Under the pieces are notes generated by a model. That model ran no database searches, had not been told where the DNA came from, and saw only the letters and a program-made list of their open reading frames with translations. This document shows, in pieces, positions 16,701 through 24,431 of a stretch of DNA of 64,000 bases. The stretch is taken from contig JAFLBQ010000002.1 in assembly GCA_017303805.1 (NCBI GenBank), positions 1 to 64,000 on the forward strand. The letters run 5' to 3'. Each line of letters starts with the position of its first letter. The first letter of the stretch is position 1. This DNA is from Cytophagales bacterium. Its GTDB lineage: Bacteria > Bacteroidota > Bacteroidia > Cytophagales > Cyclobacteriaceae. The translations under genes and the position numbers were made by a program.

Positions 16701-17678
16701 TTAATTGTTTGTTTTTTTTGTTTTTAGAAATTGGTCATCAGTTAATGCATGTAAAAATTCTTCGAGGTCATTTATTTCTTGCTCTGATAGATTTAAGGGT
16801 TCACTAAGGGATAAATCGCGATGAATCGCACCAGAAATTATTTCATCAGGTCGATTATAATAATCCAATACCTCACGCAACGTGCTGAACATTCCGTTGT
16901 GCATGTAAGGGGCGGTGAGCGCAACATTTCGTAAACCTGGAATTCGAAAATGGCCAAGCTGTGAACTATCCTGTGTTACCTCAAATCGTCCCGGGTCATC
17001 CAATTCTTTGCCATTGTAAAGCCCAATGTTTTTAAACCGATCGGCTGTAAAGTCATCTCCGGCATGACAGTTGGCACAATTCGCTTTACCAATAAATAAA
17101 AGTCGACCCCGAATGGCGGACTCATTCATCGCGCTTTCATCGCCATCAATAAAACGGTCATAAGGCGAGTCGGCTGTTTCCAGCGTGCGTTCAAATTCTG
17201 CAATGGCCTTAGCTAATAAATCTGCCGTGGGTGCTGACTTAAATAATTTTCTAAACACCCTACCATACATTTCATCGCGTTGTAAACGATCTACCGCTTC
17301 GATTATAGGTAAATTCATTTCGTCTGGCGACTCAATCGGCTTAAGGGCTTGCTCTTCAAGAGAATTTACGCGCCCATCCCAAAATAATTGCAACCGGCCA
17401 CTCAGGTTGGCCGCTGAAGGTGCATTTCGTTTTGTCGGAATTCCATTGATGCCCACACTGAAAGCGGTGTTATCTGCAAAAGCAAATTCGCGCTTATGGC
17501 AAGAGGCACAACTTATCGTTCGGTCTTTAGACAAAATTGGATCAAAAAATAATTTCTCGCCTAGTTGGGCAACAGTGGCAGGTTCTCTTTCGTGCACATG
17601 GACGGTATGGAAGCTGGTGAGCGATCCCGCCAAGGCAATAAAGAGCACTATCAACAAGGTTGACAAGAATGTTTTCAT
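16701..17678 (-). CDS. MauG/cytochrome c peroxidase-type diheme protein
   Basis: The 325-residue periplasmic diheme cytochrome has a signal peptide and two heme c motifs, CASCH at 57-61 and CANCH at 201-205. The context KLFFDPILSKDRTISCASCHKREF and the C-terminal APYMHNGMFSTLREVLDYYN are typical of the bacterial cytochrome c peroxidase/MauG family. Members either reduce peroxide or oxidise protein side chains. Location beside a TonB receptor and thiol-redox genes could mean peroxide defence or oxidation of a substrate handled by this operon; the latter is inference. Confidence 0.88.
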   Translation of the reverse strand: MKTFLSTLLIVLFIALAGSLTSFHTVHVHEREPATVAQLGEKLFFDPILSKDRTISCASCHKREFAFADNTAFSVGINGIPTKRNAPSAANLSGRLQLFWDGRVNSLEEQALKPIESPDEMNLPIIEAVDRLQRDEMYGRVFRKLFKSAPTADLLAKAIAEFERTLETADSPYDRFIDGDESAMNESAIRGRLLFIGKANCANCHAGDDFTADRFKNIGLYNGKELDDPGRFEVTQDSSQLGHFRIPGLRNVALTAPYMHNGMFSTLREVLDYYNRPDEIISGAIHRDLSLSEPLNLSEQEINDLEEFLHALTDDQFLKTKKTNN

Positions 17679-17696
17679 ATCGTTTGGCTAATTATA

Positions 17697-18140
17697 CTAT
17701 AGCTGAAAAGTTTCGCGAAAGGGAATGCATTGACCGTCCTTTGCGTTGCAATACTGTCCTGAAATAATTCCACGAATCACAGGCTTGTCCTTTAGAATTT
17801 TGATTCGTTGCCGAAACTCCGCTTTTGCGGAAAAGTATGTCACGTCTGCCTCCCATGTAGCATCATACTTTTTTGATGCATTGATGGGTTGAAGCTTTTC
17901 CACAACCAAATAGGAATCATCAGCAACCCATTCAATGTGCGTGGGTATCGGCCCAAGCTCTTCGGATACGTCTGAAGAATACAAATACCAGTTCTTTTTT
18001 ATACCAGCGCTAAAAATCAATTCGGTTTCAGCCTTAGCAACAGGCTGTGCACTAAATCGAAACGACCAGCGAGCAATTTCTTTCTCTGGATCAGGCGGAG
18101 CCAGGTAAAGAAAAAAAAGAATGATACTTATACTCTTCAT
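17697..18140 (-). CDS. Free-standing DsbD N-terminal-like domain protein
   Basis: The 147-residue exported protein has a short signal (to about residue 14) and an immunoglobulin-like domain resembling the N-terminal domain of DsbD. KKNWYLYSSDVSEELGPIPT matches the family, and the paired cysteines Cys131 and Cys138 lie in GQYCNAKDGQCIPF. In DsbD this domain takes electrons from the membrane part and passes them to periplasmic thioredoxins. No DsbD membrane domain is nearby, so its reductant is unknown; the adjacent TlpA-like protein (22 bases upstream) is a plausible partner. Confidence 0.75.
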   Translation of the reverse strand: MKSISIILFFLYLAPPDPEKEIARWSFRFSAQPVAKAETELIFSAGIKKNWYLYSSDVSEELGPIPTHIEWVADDSYLVVEKLQPINASKKYDATWEADVTYFSAKAEFRQRIKILKDKPVIRGIISGQYCNAKDGQCIPFRETFQL

Positions 18141-18162
18141 CGGTATCTTATTTTTTTAGTAC

Positions 18163-19443
18163 TTACTTACCTGCTCCAGCCGCTAGTGTCGTTTGATATT
18201 CTGCTGGCACTGGTTCAGCAATAAGTTCATCCAGGGTTTTGTTCCACTGCTTTTCATACTTCTTAAAGTATTTACCGGTAATCTCACCGGTATAGCCGGT
18301 ATGAATCTGCCGCACATTACCTTTCCGATCGATGATAATTGTGGTCGGGAATGCCATCATCTTATTAAGTGCTGCAAATTTTTCAGAGGCTACTTTCTTG
18401 TCGGCAATGCCACCAAAAAGTATATCGTATTCAATACCATACTTTTCTTTTAGCTTACCCAATGTGTAGCGTGCATACTCAAGGTCATCTTTCTGCTCAA
18501 AGCCCACGGCAATCGCTTCTACCCCGCGATTTTTATTTTCGCGAAACCAGGGCGCAAGGAAAGTAGTTTGATCCGTACAATTAGGGCACCAGGTACCGAT
18601 GATATCGATGATTACCACTTTACCCTTGTACTTTTCATCATTCAGGGTGACCGTTTTTCCATCTAAGTCTGGCAGACTAAAATCAAATTTGGTGTAACCT
18701 TCTTTTAAAAAAGTAAGTGCATACGGATCGGGCAACTCGGCATCGGCTTCTGCTTCCGCTTCAAATTTTTGATTGAGGTAAATGCCCAACCCAATTTCTC
18801 CTTGTAGTTTTTTATCAGCCGTAATTTTTCCTTTCACAAAAAATGGACTTGGGCCAGTAAAGCCAGAAAGATAAAACTCATCGCCTTGCACAGTACCTTC
18901 CAACTCGCGTGTGTCGCCTACCACCGACAAGATCACACCCGTAAGTTTGTTTCCCTTTTGTTTAAATAAGGCAACACGGTCAGCTGACTTATCTTTGCTA
19001 ATAATGTTCACTCTCCATTTACCTGAGAGATTGGCTATAGGTTTTACATCCTTGCCGGGCTCCACAAAGCGATACTTCTTTCCATGCTCAGCCACAAATG
19101 GAAGTGAGTTGCCCCGAAAATTAGGAACCAGACTTTTATAAACTCCTGAAAGGCGACCGTCAGTTTCTACTTTGGCGATTAACGCAGCATCATACGTATT
19201 CATCTTTACGAAAATAGAATCGCTGCCACGCGGAATAATCACAAATTCATCTCTGCGCGTACCGTTAATCAAAATGAGTTTTAATGCTTTTGATTCATGT
19301 TTTATTTCAAAATTGAATGGTACTTTATTTTCGCTTAGAGTGAACTCGCCACGCCACAAACCATTTTTGGCAATTACAATCGGATCGGCAAACGTTAGCT
19401 GGCTACTAAATGCCAGCAGAAAAAATAGAATTTTTGTTTTCAT
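18163..19443 (-). CDS. TlpA-like thioredoxin-fold protein, paralogue 2
   Basis: The 426-residue periplasmic protein begins with a cleavable signal (SQLTFADP). Two beta-rich repeats are followed by a thioredoxin domain with GTWCPNC and a cis-proline region FPTTIIIDRKG. It is a paralogue of 11167-12402 but lacks that protein's lipobox, so one copy is probably lipid-anchored and the other soluble. The C-terminus is longer (ends LAAGAGK). The gene sits between the dipeptidase and the DsbD-N-like gene, spaced 18 and 22 bases. Confidence 0.85.
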   Translation of the reverse strand: MKTKILFFLLAFSSQLTFADPIVIAKNGLWRGEFTLSENKVPFNFEIKHESKALKLILINGTRRDEFVIIPRGSDSIFVKMNTYDAALIAKVETDGRLSGVYKSLVPNFRGNSLPFVAEHGKKYRFVEPGKDVKPIANLSGKWRVNIISKDKSADRVALFKQKGNKLTGVILSVVGDTRELEGTVQGDEFYLSGFTGPSPFFVKGKITADKKLQGEIGLGIYLNQKFEAEAEADAELPDPYALTFLKEGYTKFDFSLPDLDGKTVTLNDEKYKGKVVIIDIIGTWCPNCTDQTTFLAPWFRENKNRGVEAIAVGFEQKDDLEYARYTLGKLKEKYGIEYDILFGGIADKKVASEKFAALNKMMAFPTTIIIDRKGNVRQIHTGYTGEITGKYFKKYEKQWNKTLDELIAEPVPAEYQTTLAAGAGK

Positions 19444-19461
19444 GTTATAGTTGGTTTAGGT

Positions 19462-20724
19462 TTAGTTTAAAGCCACTTTAATTTGTTGTTGTTTAGCCAC
19501 CGCTTCTACTTCTTTGAATACGCGAAGGAAATTACCACCCCATAGTTTTCTGATTTCTTCTTCGGTGTAGCCACGTTTTAATAGTTCGCGGGTTACGTTA
19601 GGCGCTTCGGCTACACTGTTAAAGCCGGTTACACCACCACCGTGATTGAAGTCGCTGCCGAAGCCCACATGATCTATACCAATCAATCGCACGGCATAAT
19701 CTACCGCATCGAGGTAATCTGTCAGGTGGCTATAGCGCCATTCGTTTCTTGAAAATTCACGATAAGCATCCAGATGTTTTTGATACGTAGCCGCATCTAA
19801 TTTTTGGCGCGGATCATCTTTCCCGTACGTGATGCCAAACGGCTCCCACACTTGTTTCAGATATGCTTTTGTAAACTCAGAATTTTGCCGCAGGTAAGGT
19901 GTAAATGCAGCAATGTGTACTACACCTCCACTAGCAGCAATAGCTTTCAACTCTTCATTGGTAAGATTGCGGGAATTTTCAACACGACCATACACAGCGG
20001 AGTGCGATGCAATAACCGGGGCCTTGCTTAGTTGTATGGCTTGAAAAACTCCGGCTGGAGTTAGTTGCGATACATCGATAATGATGCCTAACCGGTTTAA
20101 CTCATTGATTCCTTTTTTACCAAGATCGGTTAAACCTTTATTCTCATTAGGTTTGTCACCAAAGGCAGCATTGGGTCGCGAAGAATCTGCCCAATCGTTA
20201 TTGCCTACGTGGGTAAATCCAAATACGCGAACACCTTCTTTGTAATACTTTTCGATGAGCGTAAGATCTTGCCCGAGCGAAAGCGCATTCAGAAAGCTAA
20301 GCAAGATGGCGTGTTTTCCTTTGGCAGGGATTCGCTCCAGGTCTTGGGATGTGTATGCAAACTCTAATCGATCGGGGTGTTTAGTAACCCATTGTTTAAC
20401 ACTGGCAAGTTTATTATCAACTTGCTTGCGAGCCAACACGATGTTTTCTGGTGAACGCTTTAGCGGATCAGCAAACAGTGCGATGGTTGCCACATCGAGT
20501 TCGCCCCGTTCAAGCTTGGGTAAATCAAGTTGATCTATGGTTTCTTTTCCAGCCTCATTTCCAACTGCATTAAAATCGCTGCGCAGATCAATATGCGCAT
20601 CAAGGGTGAGTAGATTTTTATGAATAGCCCGTGCCCGTAAAGAATCTGCTTGTTTGTTTTGATTTTGAGCTATTGCCGGAACGCTTAACACCAGCACGGC
20701 AACTGTTAGTAGTTTTAGTTTCAT
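19462..20724 (-). CDS. Membrane dipeptidase (renal dipeptidase family)
   Basis: The 420-residue exported metallopeptidase of the M19 family has a signal peptide ending near AIAQ and the first metal site HIDLRSDF. Further matches are VSQLTPAGVFQAI, the second metal His in IASHSAVYG, and DHVGFGSDFNHGG near the C-terminus. M19 enzymes cleave dipeptides, including Cys-Gly from glutathione breakdown, and D-amino-acid dipeptides. In this thiol-oriented operon a Cys-containing dipeptide is a reasonable guess only. The 216 bases upstream hold a terminator (20871-20915) and a poor promoter-like match. Confidence 0.88.
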   Translation of the reverse strand: MKLKLLTVAVLVLSVPAIAQNQNKQADSLRARAIHKNLLTLDAHIDLRSDFNAVGNEAGKETIDQLDLPKLERGELDVATIALFADPLKRSPENIVLARKQVDNKLASVKQWVTKHPDRLEFAYTSQDLERIPAKGKHAILLSFLNALSLGQDLTLIEKYYKEGVRVFGFTHVGNNDWADSSRPNAAFGDKPNENKGLTDLGKKGINELNRLGIIIDVSQLTPAGVFQAIQLSKAPVIASHSAVYGRVENSRNLTNEELKAIAASGGVVHIAAFTPYLRQNSEFTKAYLKQVWEPFGITYGKDDPRQKLDAATYQKHLDAYREFSRNEWRYSHLTDYLDAVDYAVRLIGIDHVGFGSDFNHGGGVTGFNSVAEAPNVTRELLKRGYTEEEIRKLWGGNFLRVFKEVEAVAKQQQIKVALN

Positions 20725-20870
20725 AGTTGTTTCTGTTTCCTGTTTTGAGATTTATAATCATCCAGGAGCAGCAACACATGAGCGCGGTAAAGGCTATAAA
20801 AATTCTTTAATAAGCCAACGAGATTTATTACCTTACACCTGTGTTAACTTGCCTCTGGCGGGTTGATTTC

Positions 20871-20915
20871 AAAAAAGGGGGAGGGACTTCTAAACTTTCG
20901 CGAGCAAGAATCCCT
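20871..20915 (-). terminator. Intrinsic terminator after the YceI gene
   Basis: On the minus strand AGGGATTCT...AGAAGTCCCT forms a strong imperfect hairpin with an inner CTT/AAG pairing, then CCCCC and six T. It begins 26 bases after the YceI stop. It should end or attenuate the leader 2 transcript before the dipeptidase. Its sequence resembles dispersed hairpins seen in Cytophagales genomes, so it may be a repeat copy. Confidence 0.75.
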
Positions 20916-20940
20916 CTTCCCTTTACACCTAGTCTACCCT

Positions 20941-21558
20941 CTAGGCGCCTGTCTGAGCATTGGCTACCAGCTTAAGGTCCAGTTCAAAATCATCATAGAT
21001 TGCCTTATCTCCCAAGTTGTCAAAGAAACTCTTAGACCCATAGCGAATATCATATTTGGTTCGGTCAACTATAATCTTGGCCGTTGCTGTCACTTTCTTT
21101 CCATCGTTAACAATAGTGGCTGGAAATTCAACATCATTGGTTTTTCCTTTGATGGTTAATTTTCCTTTAACTAAATATTCGTTACCCGATTTTTGGGTTA
21201 AAGAAGTTAACACAAAAGATGCTTTGGGAAATTTGGTTGTGCCAAAGAAATCATCGCTTTTTAAATGCCCTACTAACTTGGCGTTACTATCTTTATCAGT
21301 AATATCCGTTACTGTTAAAGAATTAACATCAATTTCAAAAGTACCTTCTTTAACAAGTTTCCCATCGGCTGTCAACTCGCCCGATGCGATGGCAATGGTG
21401 CCTGTGTGTTGGCCCGTTACTTTTTTGCCCGTCCAAGTCAAGGAACTTGCTTGCGGATCTACTTTAAATTTAGCGAGTGCCGGAGGTTCGGTGAATGAGA
21501 AAAAAGTAATGGCAAACAGTGCCAATACTGCGAGACTGAAAATGGTTTTAGTTTTCAT
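20941..21558 (-). CDS. YceI family periplasmic lipid-binding protein
   Basis: The 205-residue protein has a signal peptide and the YceI lipocalin-like domain: FKVDPQASSLTWTGKKV at the start, HLKSDDFFGTTKFPKASF in the middle and IVDRTKYDIRYGSKSFFDN near the end. YceI proteins bind long isoprenoid or amide lipids in the periplasm and often accompany oxidative-stress genes. It is the first full-length gene after S-box-like leader 2 and Cys peptide 2, and is separated from the dipeptidase by a terminator. Confidence 0.92.
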   Translation of the reverse strand: MKTKTIFSLAVLALFAITFFSFTEPPALAKFKVDPQASSLTWTGKKVTGQHTGTIAIASGELTADGKLVKEGTFEIDVNSLTVTDITDKDSNAKLVGHLKSDDFFGTTKFPKASFVLTSLTQKSGNEYLVKGKLTIKGKTNDVEFPATIVNDGKKVTATAKIIVDRTKYDIRYGSKSFFDNLGDKAIYDDFELDLKLVANAQTGA

Positions 21559-21598
21559 AATTGTATTTGATTAAGTATTAAATTGGTTTTTGATAATT

Positions 21599-21623
21599 AA
21601 AAATTTGAGTGGCGCCAGCCTCA
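21599..21623 (-). terminator. Terminator-like hairpin between Cys peptide 2 and YceI
   Basis: On the minus strand TGAG and CTCA close a GC-rich hairpin (21606-21623) followed by AAATTTTT. It stands between the small ORF stop (21669) and the YceI start (21558), as the hairpin at 13435-13471 does in leader 1. The stem is short, so the call is moderate. Confidence 0.4.
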
Positions 21624-21668
21624 CGGATTTGTGAAGTGGACATAAGCTTTAATAGCCTAAAAGGGAGA

Positions 21669-21791
21669 TCAACAACAACAAGTGGTCGGGCATACCGACA
21701 TGACTTCAAAACCTATAGAGGATTTCGAAGTAAGAACTTTGTGAAGTCCGTGTTGTTCAGTTTGAAGTGTGTTCGTTTTCATGTGTTTCAT
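21669..21791 (-). CDS. 40-residue leader or precursor peptide 2, ending Cys-Cys-Cys
   Basis: The minus-strand ATG at 21791 opens 40 codons starting MKHMKTNTLQ and ending MSVCPTTCCC-stop; a second ATG at codon 4 could also serve. The C-terminus repeats the C-x3-C-C-C pattern of peptide 1, while the rest is similar only in size and in being polar and basic. All three final Cys codons are TGT. The ATG is one base from the P1 stem of the S-box-like RNA, so ligand binding could hide the start. It may be a cysteine sensor or a Cys-rich ribosomal peptide; I recognise no homologue. Confidence 0.6.
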   Translation of the reverse strand: MKHMKTNTLQTEQHGLHKVLTSKSSIGFEVMSVCPTTCCC

Positions 21792-21792
21792 A

Positions 21793-21897
21793 TTTATAGT
21801 TCCCATTAGTTGGGCAGGTTGTGGCACTTATTTAATAATTGCTTATTAAAAGTTGCCAGGGGATTTTCGAGCCTGTCTCTCCCCCCTTCTTTATAAA
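21793..21897 (-). promoter_or_regulatory. Divergent S-box-like riboswitch candidate 2
   Basis: The element has the same order as candidate 1. P1 is UUUAUA/UAUAAA; then AAGAAGG; P2 is GGGGA/UCCCC around GAGACAGGCUC; then GGCAAC; P3 is CUUUUAAUAA with UUAUUAAAUAAG; then GUGCCACAACCUG; P4 is CCC/GGG. P3 and the P2 bases differ from candidate 1 but stay paired, which is compensatory change. The loop CAGG can pair with CCUG as in candidate 1. An extended P1 would include the AUG of the peptide gene, which suggests control of its translation. Confidence 0.75.
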
Positions 21898-21904
21898 TGT
21901 GATG

Positions 21905-21934
21905 TAAAGGTAAAAACTATTTTCAATTTATCAA
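21905..21934 (-). promoter_or_regulatory. Promoter of leader 2
   Basis: On the minus strand TTG (21934-21932), a 19-base spacer and TACCTTTAC (-7 box 21912-21905) are arranged exactly as in leader 1. The predicted transcription start coincides with the 5' edge of the riboswitch candidate. Confidence 0.7.
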
Positions 21935-21935
21935 T

Positions 21936-21960
21936 AAAGTCTATAGATTTTATAGACTAT
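21936..21960. promoter_or_regulatory. Palindromic operator 2 (AGTCTA-N9-TAGACT)
   Basis: The core 21938-21958 is identical to operator 1: 8-bp arms AGTCTATA and TATAGACT around GATTT. It abuts the leader 2 promoter and lies 54 bases before the divergent gene at 22012, so it could control both directions. Confidence 0.75.
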
Positions 21961-22011
21961 TTTTACAACCTAGCTCCTTAATCAAAAGTTCCCTAACGAA
22001 AACCTTTTCAC

Positions 22012-22446
22012 ATGAAACTCAAAAACACTTCTTTAACGCTGGTGCTAACAATAGTTAGTGTTCTTCTTTACGCTCAAAAGCCGACAGACGAAACATTTAT
22101 CATTGAGAATTATTATAAAGCGAAGTGGGGTTATGCCGAAGAATTCTTAGAACTCTACAAGAAGAATCATTTTCCGCTCTTAAAAAAAGCACAAGAGAAG
22201 GGCGACCTGCTCTCAATTAAAATAGAAAAACCACGCCAACATGCCTCAGAAGAAACGCGGTGGGACTATCGGGTTACGCTAGTCTTTAAAAATATTCAGG
22301 CTGCTTTCGATCCTAACCTTACAGAGCCTTACAAAAAAGCGCTTTACCCTGATTTAGAGAAACTTAAAAAAGATGAGCAACATCGGTTTGAAATTTTGCT
22401 GGCGCATTGGGATGTGGAAGTACAAGCCGTACCATTAGATAAATAA
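22012..22446 (+). CDS. Exported hypothetical protein, dimeric alpha-beta-barrel-like
   Basis: The 144-residue protein has a signal peptide (to about residue 22, LLYAQ). The mature part has YYKAKWGYAEEFLELYKKNH and WDYRVTLVFKN, a pattern reminiscent of small ferredoxin-like (dimeric alpha-beta barrel) proteins. I cannot name the family. It is the first gene of a plus-strand series divergent from leader 2, with operator 2 in the shared region. A broken distant relative may lie at 27113-27517. Confidence 0.65.
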   Translation: MKLKNTSLTLVLTIVSVLLYAQKPTDETFIIENYYKAKWGYAEEFLELYKKNHFPLLKKAQEKGDLLSIKIEKPRQHASEETRWDYRVTLVFKNIQAAFDPNLTEPYKKALYPDLEKLKKDEQHRFEILLAHWDVEVQAVPLDK

Positions 22447-22475
22447 TTCAGACATTCATAAGATATTTAGTACTC

Positions 22476-23099
22476 ATGCTCCAGAGGGTTTTTCTAATCA
22501 TAGTGTTTGTATTAGCAAGTGCTGTCCTAACCAATGCTCAGTCAGCAAACAACTTAAAAGAGTTCGCCCAACTTCTTCCAGGCTTTTACAGCACCGAGGC
22601 TATGTGGAAGCAAGACTCCACCTTTAGTCACGTGCAACTTCGCATTGTACCAATTTGGAAGGAAGACCCTGATGGTTATTGGTTTTACCTGGAGCAGGCC
22701 GAAGTGAAAAATCTAACAAGACCCTATCGGCAAGTGGTGCTTCACCTCACTACTGATGGTAATAAAATAGTAAGCAGTAATCTTCCCATTAAAAACCGTC
22801 TTTCATTTGCAGGTGCCTGGAAAGATGAAGCGCTTCTAAAAAAGCTTGCGAAGGCAGATCTGGACTTTAGTGATTCCTGCAATATATACTTTGAGAAAAC
22901 TTCGGGGCAAAATTTTGAAGGCGGTACCGGACCCGGTGGATGCCCCAATCAATATCGGGGTGCTGCTTACTTTACCAATGTGAGTATGTTTACGCCAACC
23001 AGTTTGGCCAGTTGGGATCGCGGGTGGAAAGCCGATGGACAATTGGCTTGGGGTCCGGCTGCTCACGGCTATACTTTTGATAAAATCTCTGGTTTATAA
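22476..23099 (+). CDS. CpcT/CpeT-like exported protein
   Basis: The 207-residue protein has a signal peptide ending NAQS and a CpcT/CpeT-type domain: LPGFYSTEAMWKQDSTFSHV, DGYWFYLEQAEVKNLTRPYRQVVLHL and a GGTGPGGCPNQYRGAAYFTN turn. In cyanobacteria the family attaches bilins to phycobiliproteins; in Bacteroidota the substrate is unknown and bilin attachment should not be assumed. It lies 29 bases after the 22012 gene and 20 bases before the antiporter. Confidence 0.75.
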   Translation: MLQRVFLIIVFVLASAVLTNAQSANNLKEFAQLLPGFYSTEAMWKQDSTFSHVQLRIVPIWKEDPDGYWFYLEQAEVKNLTRPYRQVVLHLTTDGNKIVSSNLPIKNRLSFAGAWKDEALLKKLAKADLDFSDSCNIYFEKTSGQNFEGGTGPGGCPNQYRGAAYFTNVSMFTPTSLASWDRGWKADGQLAWGPAAHGYTFDKISGL

Positions 23100-23119
23100 A
23101 ACTGATGCACTATTAAAAA

Positions 23120-24430
23120 ATGATAAAAAAAGAAACGGGTCGCTTTTGGGCATTGCTTCCTTTGATAACATTTCTTGTTGTCTACTTGGCAACCTCACTC
23201 ATATTAAATGATTTTTATAAAATGCCCCTTTTGGTGGCTTTTCTATTCTCAGCTATTGTTGGCTTTGCTCAGTATCCAAAACTATCTTTTGCCAGTAAAA
23301 CAGAAACGTTTTCAAAAGGGGCCGGAGACTCTGGCATCATGCTGATGATTCTGATTTTTTTATTGGCTGGCGCTTTCGCGGAATTAAGTAAAACAATCGG
23401 TGCGGTTCAATCCACCATTAACTTTGCACTCTCCTATCTATCGCCCAGTTTACTAATAGCTGGTTTATTTCTAACCGCGTGTTTCATTTCGCTATCGCTC
23501 GGCACTTCGGTAGGCACTGTGGTAGCACTGGCACCCATTGCCGTAGGTCTAAATGAAACTATATCGGGAAGCTTGGCCATTAACCTTGGAGCCGTAGTGG
23601 GTGGCGCCATGTTTGGCGATAATCTTTCTATGATTTCTGATACTACCATTGCGGCTACCCGCACACAAGGTGTAGAAATGCGCGATAAGTTTAAGGTCAA
23701 TTTTATGATTGTACTCCCGGCCGCGATAATTACGTTTATCATATACGCCTTCAGTAACGATCTGGCTCAACCTGTCAGTAATGCGACTTACGAATATTCC
23801 ATTATTAAAATATTACCCTACATTTTTATTTTCGTAGCAGCCCTGCTTGGTATGAATGTAATCTGGGTTTTGATTTCCGGCATTATGCTTACCCTGCTGA
23901 TAGGTCTTTATTATGATCTTGGATTTTGGTCTGCCTTGGGCGCACTTAATTCCGGAATGGCTTCTATGTTTGAATTAAGCATTGTTTGTATTTTGATTGG
24001 AGGCATTGTTGGTTTAATCCAATATTATGGTGGTATTGATTTTATTATACATCATGTATCGCGTAAAATAAAAAATGCGCGGGGCGGAGAATTAGGAATT
24101 TTTTCGTTGACTGCATTGGTTAATATTGCCTTGGCCAATAATACCATTACCATTTTAATTGTTGGACCCTTGGCAAAAACTATTGCCGATAATAATAATG
24201 TCGATCCAAAACGAAGCGCCAGTATTCTAGATACCACCTCATGTTTTATTCAAGGATTGCTTCCGTATGGTGCTCAACTTTTGGCTGCCGTTGCTGTTTC
24301 AGCCAATCAGGTAACTGCCTTTGAAATTATGAGGTATCTCTACTATCCCTATTTAATAGGAATTAGTACCTTATTATTTATTCTATTCCGCAAACAAAAA
24401 TTTAATTCCACACTTTCAATTGCTACCTAA
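23120..24430 (+). CDS. NhaC-family Na+/H+ antiporter
   Basis: The 436-residue integral membrane protein has about 11-12 hydrophobic segments. SLGTSVGTVVALAPIAVGL, GAMFGDNLSMISDTTIAATRTQG and ANNTITILIVGPLAKTIAD match the NhaC/Na+-H+ antiporter superfamily. NhaC relatives exchange sodium, malate/lactate or small organic substrates for protons or ions. It overlaps nothing upstream, and the next gene starts one base after its stop. Confidence 0.85.
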   Translation: MIKKETGRFWALLPLITFLVVYLATSLILNDFYKMPLLVAFLFSAIVGFAQYPKLSFASKTETFSKGAGDSGIMLMILIFLLAGAFAELSKTIGAVQSTINFALSYLSPSLLIAGLFLTACFISLSLGTSVGTVVALAPIAVGLNETISGSLAINLGAVVGGAMFGDNLSMISDTTIAATRTQGVEMRDKFKVNFMIVLPAAIITFIIYAFSNDLAQPVSNATYEYSIIKILPYIFIFVAALLGMNVIWVLISGIMLTLLIGLYYDLGFWSALGALNSGMASMFELSIVCILIGGIVGLIQYYGGIDFIIHHVSRKIKNARGGELGIFSLTALVNIALANNTITILIVGPLAKTIADNNNVDPKRSASILDTTSCFIQGLLPYGAQLLAAVAVSANQVTAFEIMRYLYYPYLIGISTLLFILFRKQKFNSTLSIAT

Positions 24431-24431
24431 C

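Noticed and set aside
21560-22011. Cobalamin riboswitch upstream of a TonB-receptor operon
   Set aside because: No B12-box sequence is present; the element instead matches the S-box plan (GGCAAC, GUGCC, P1/P4 arms).
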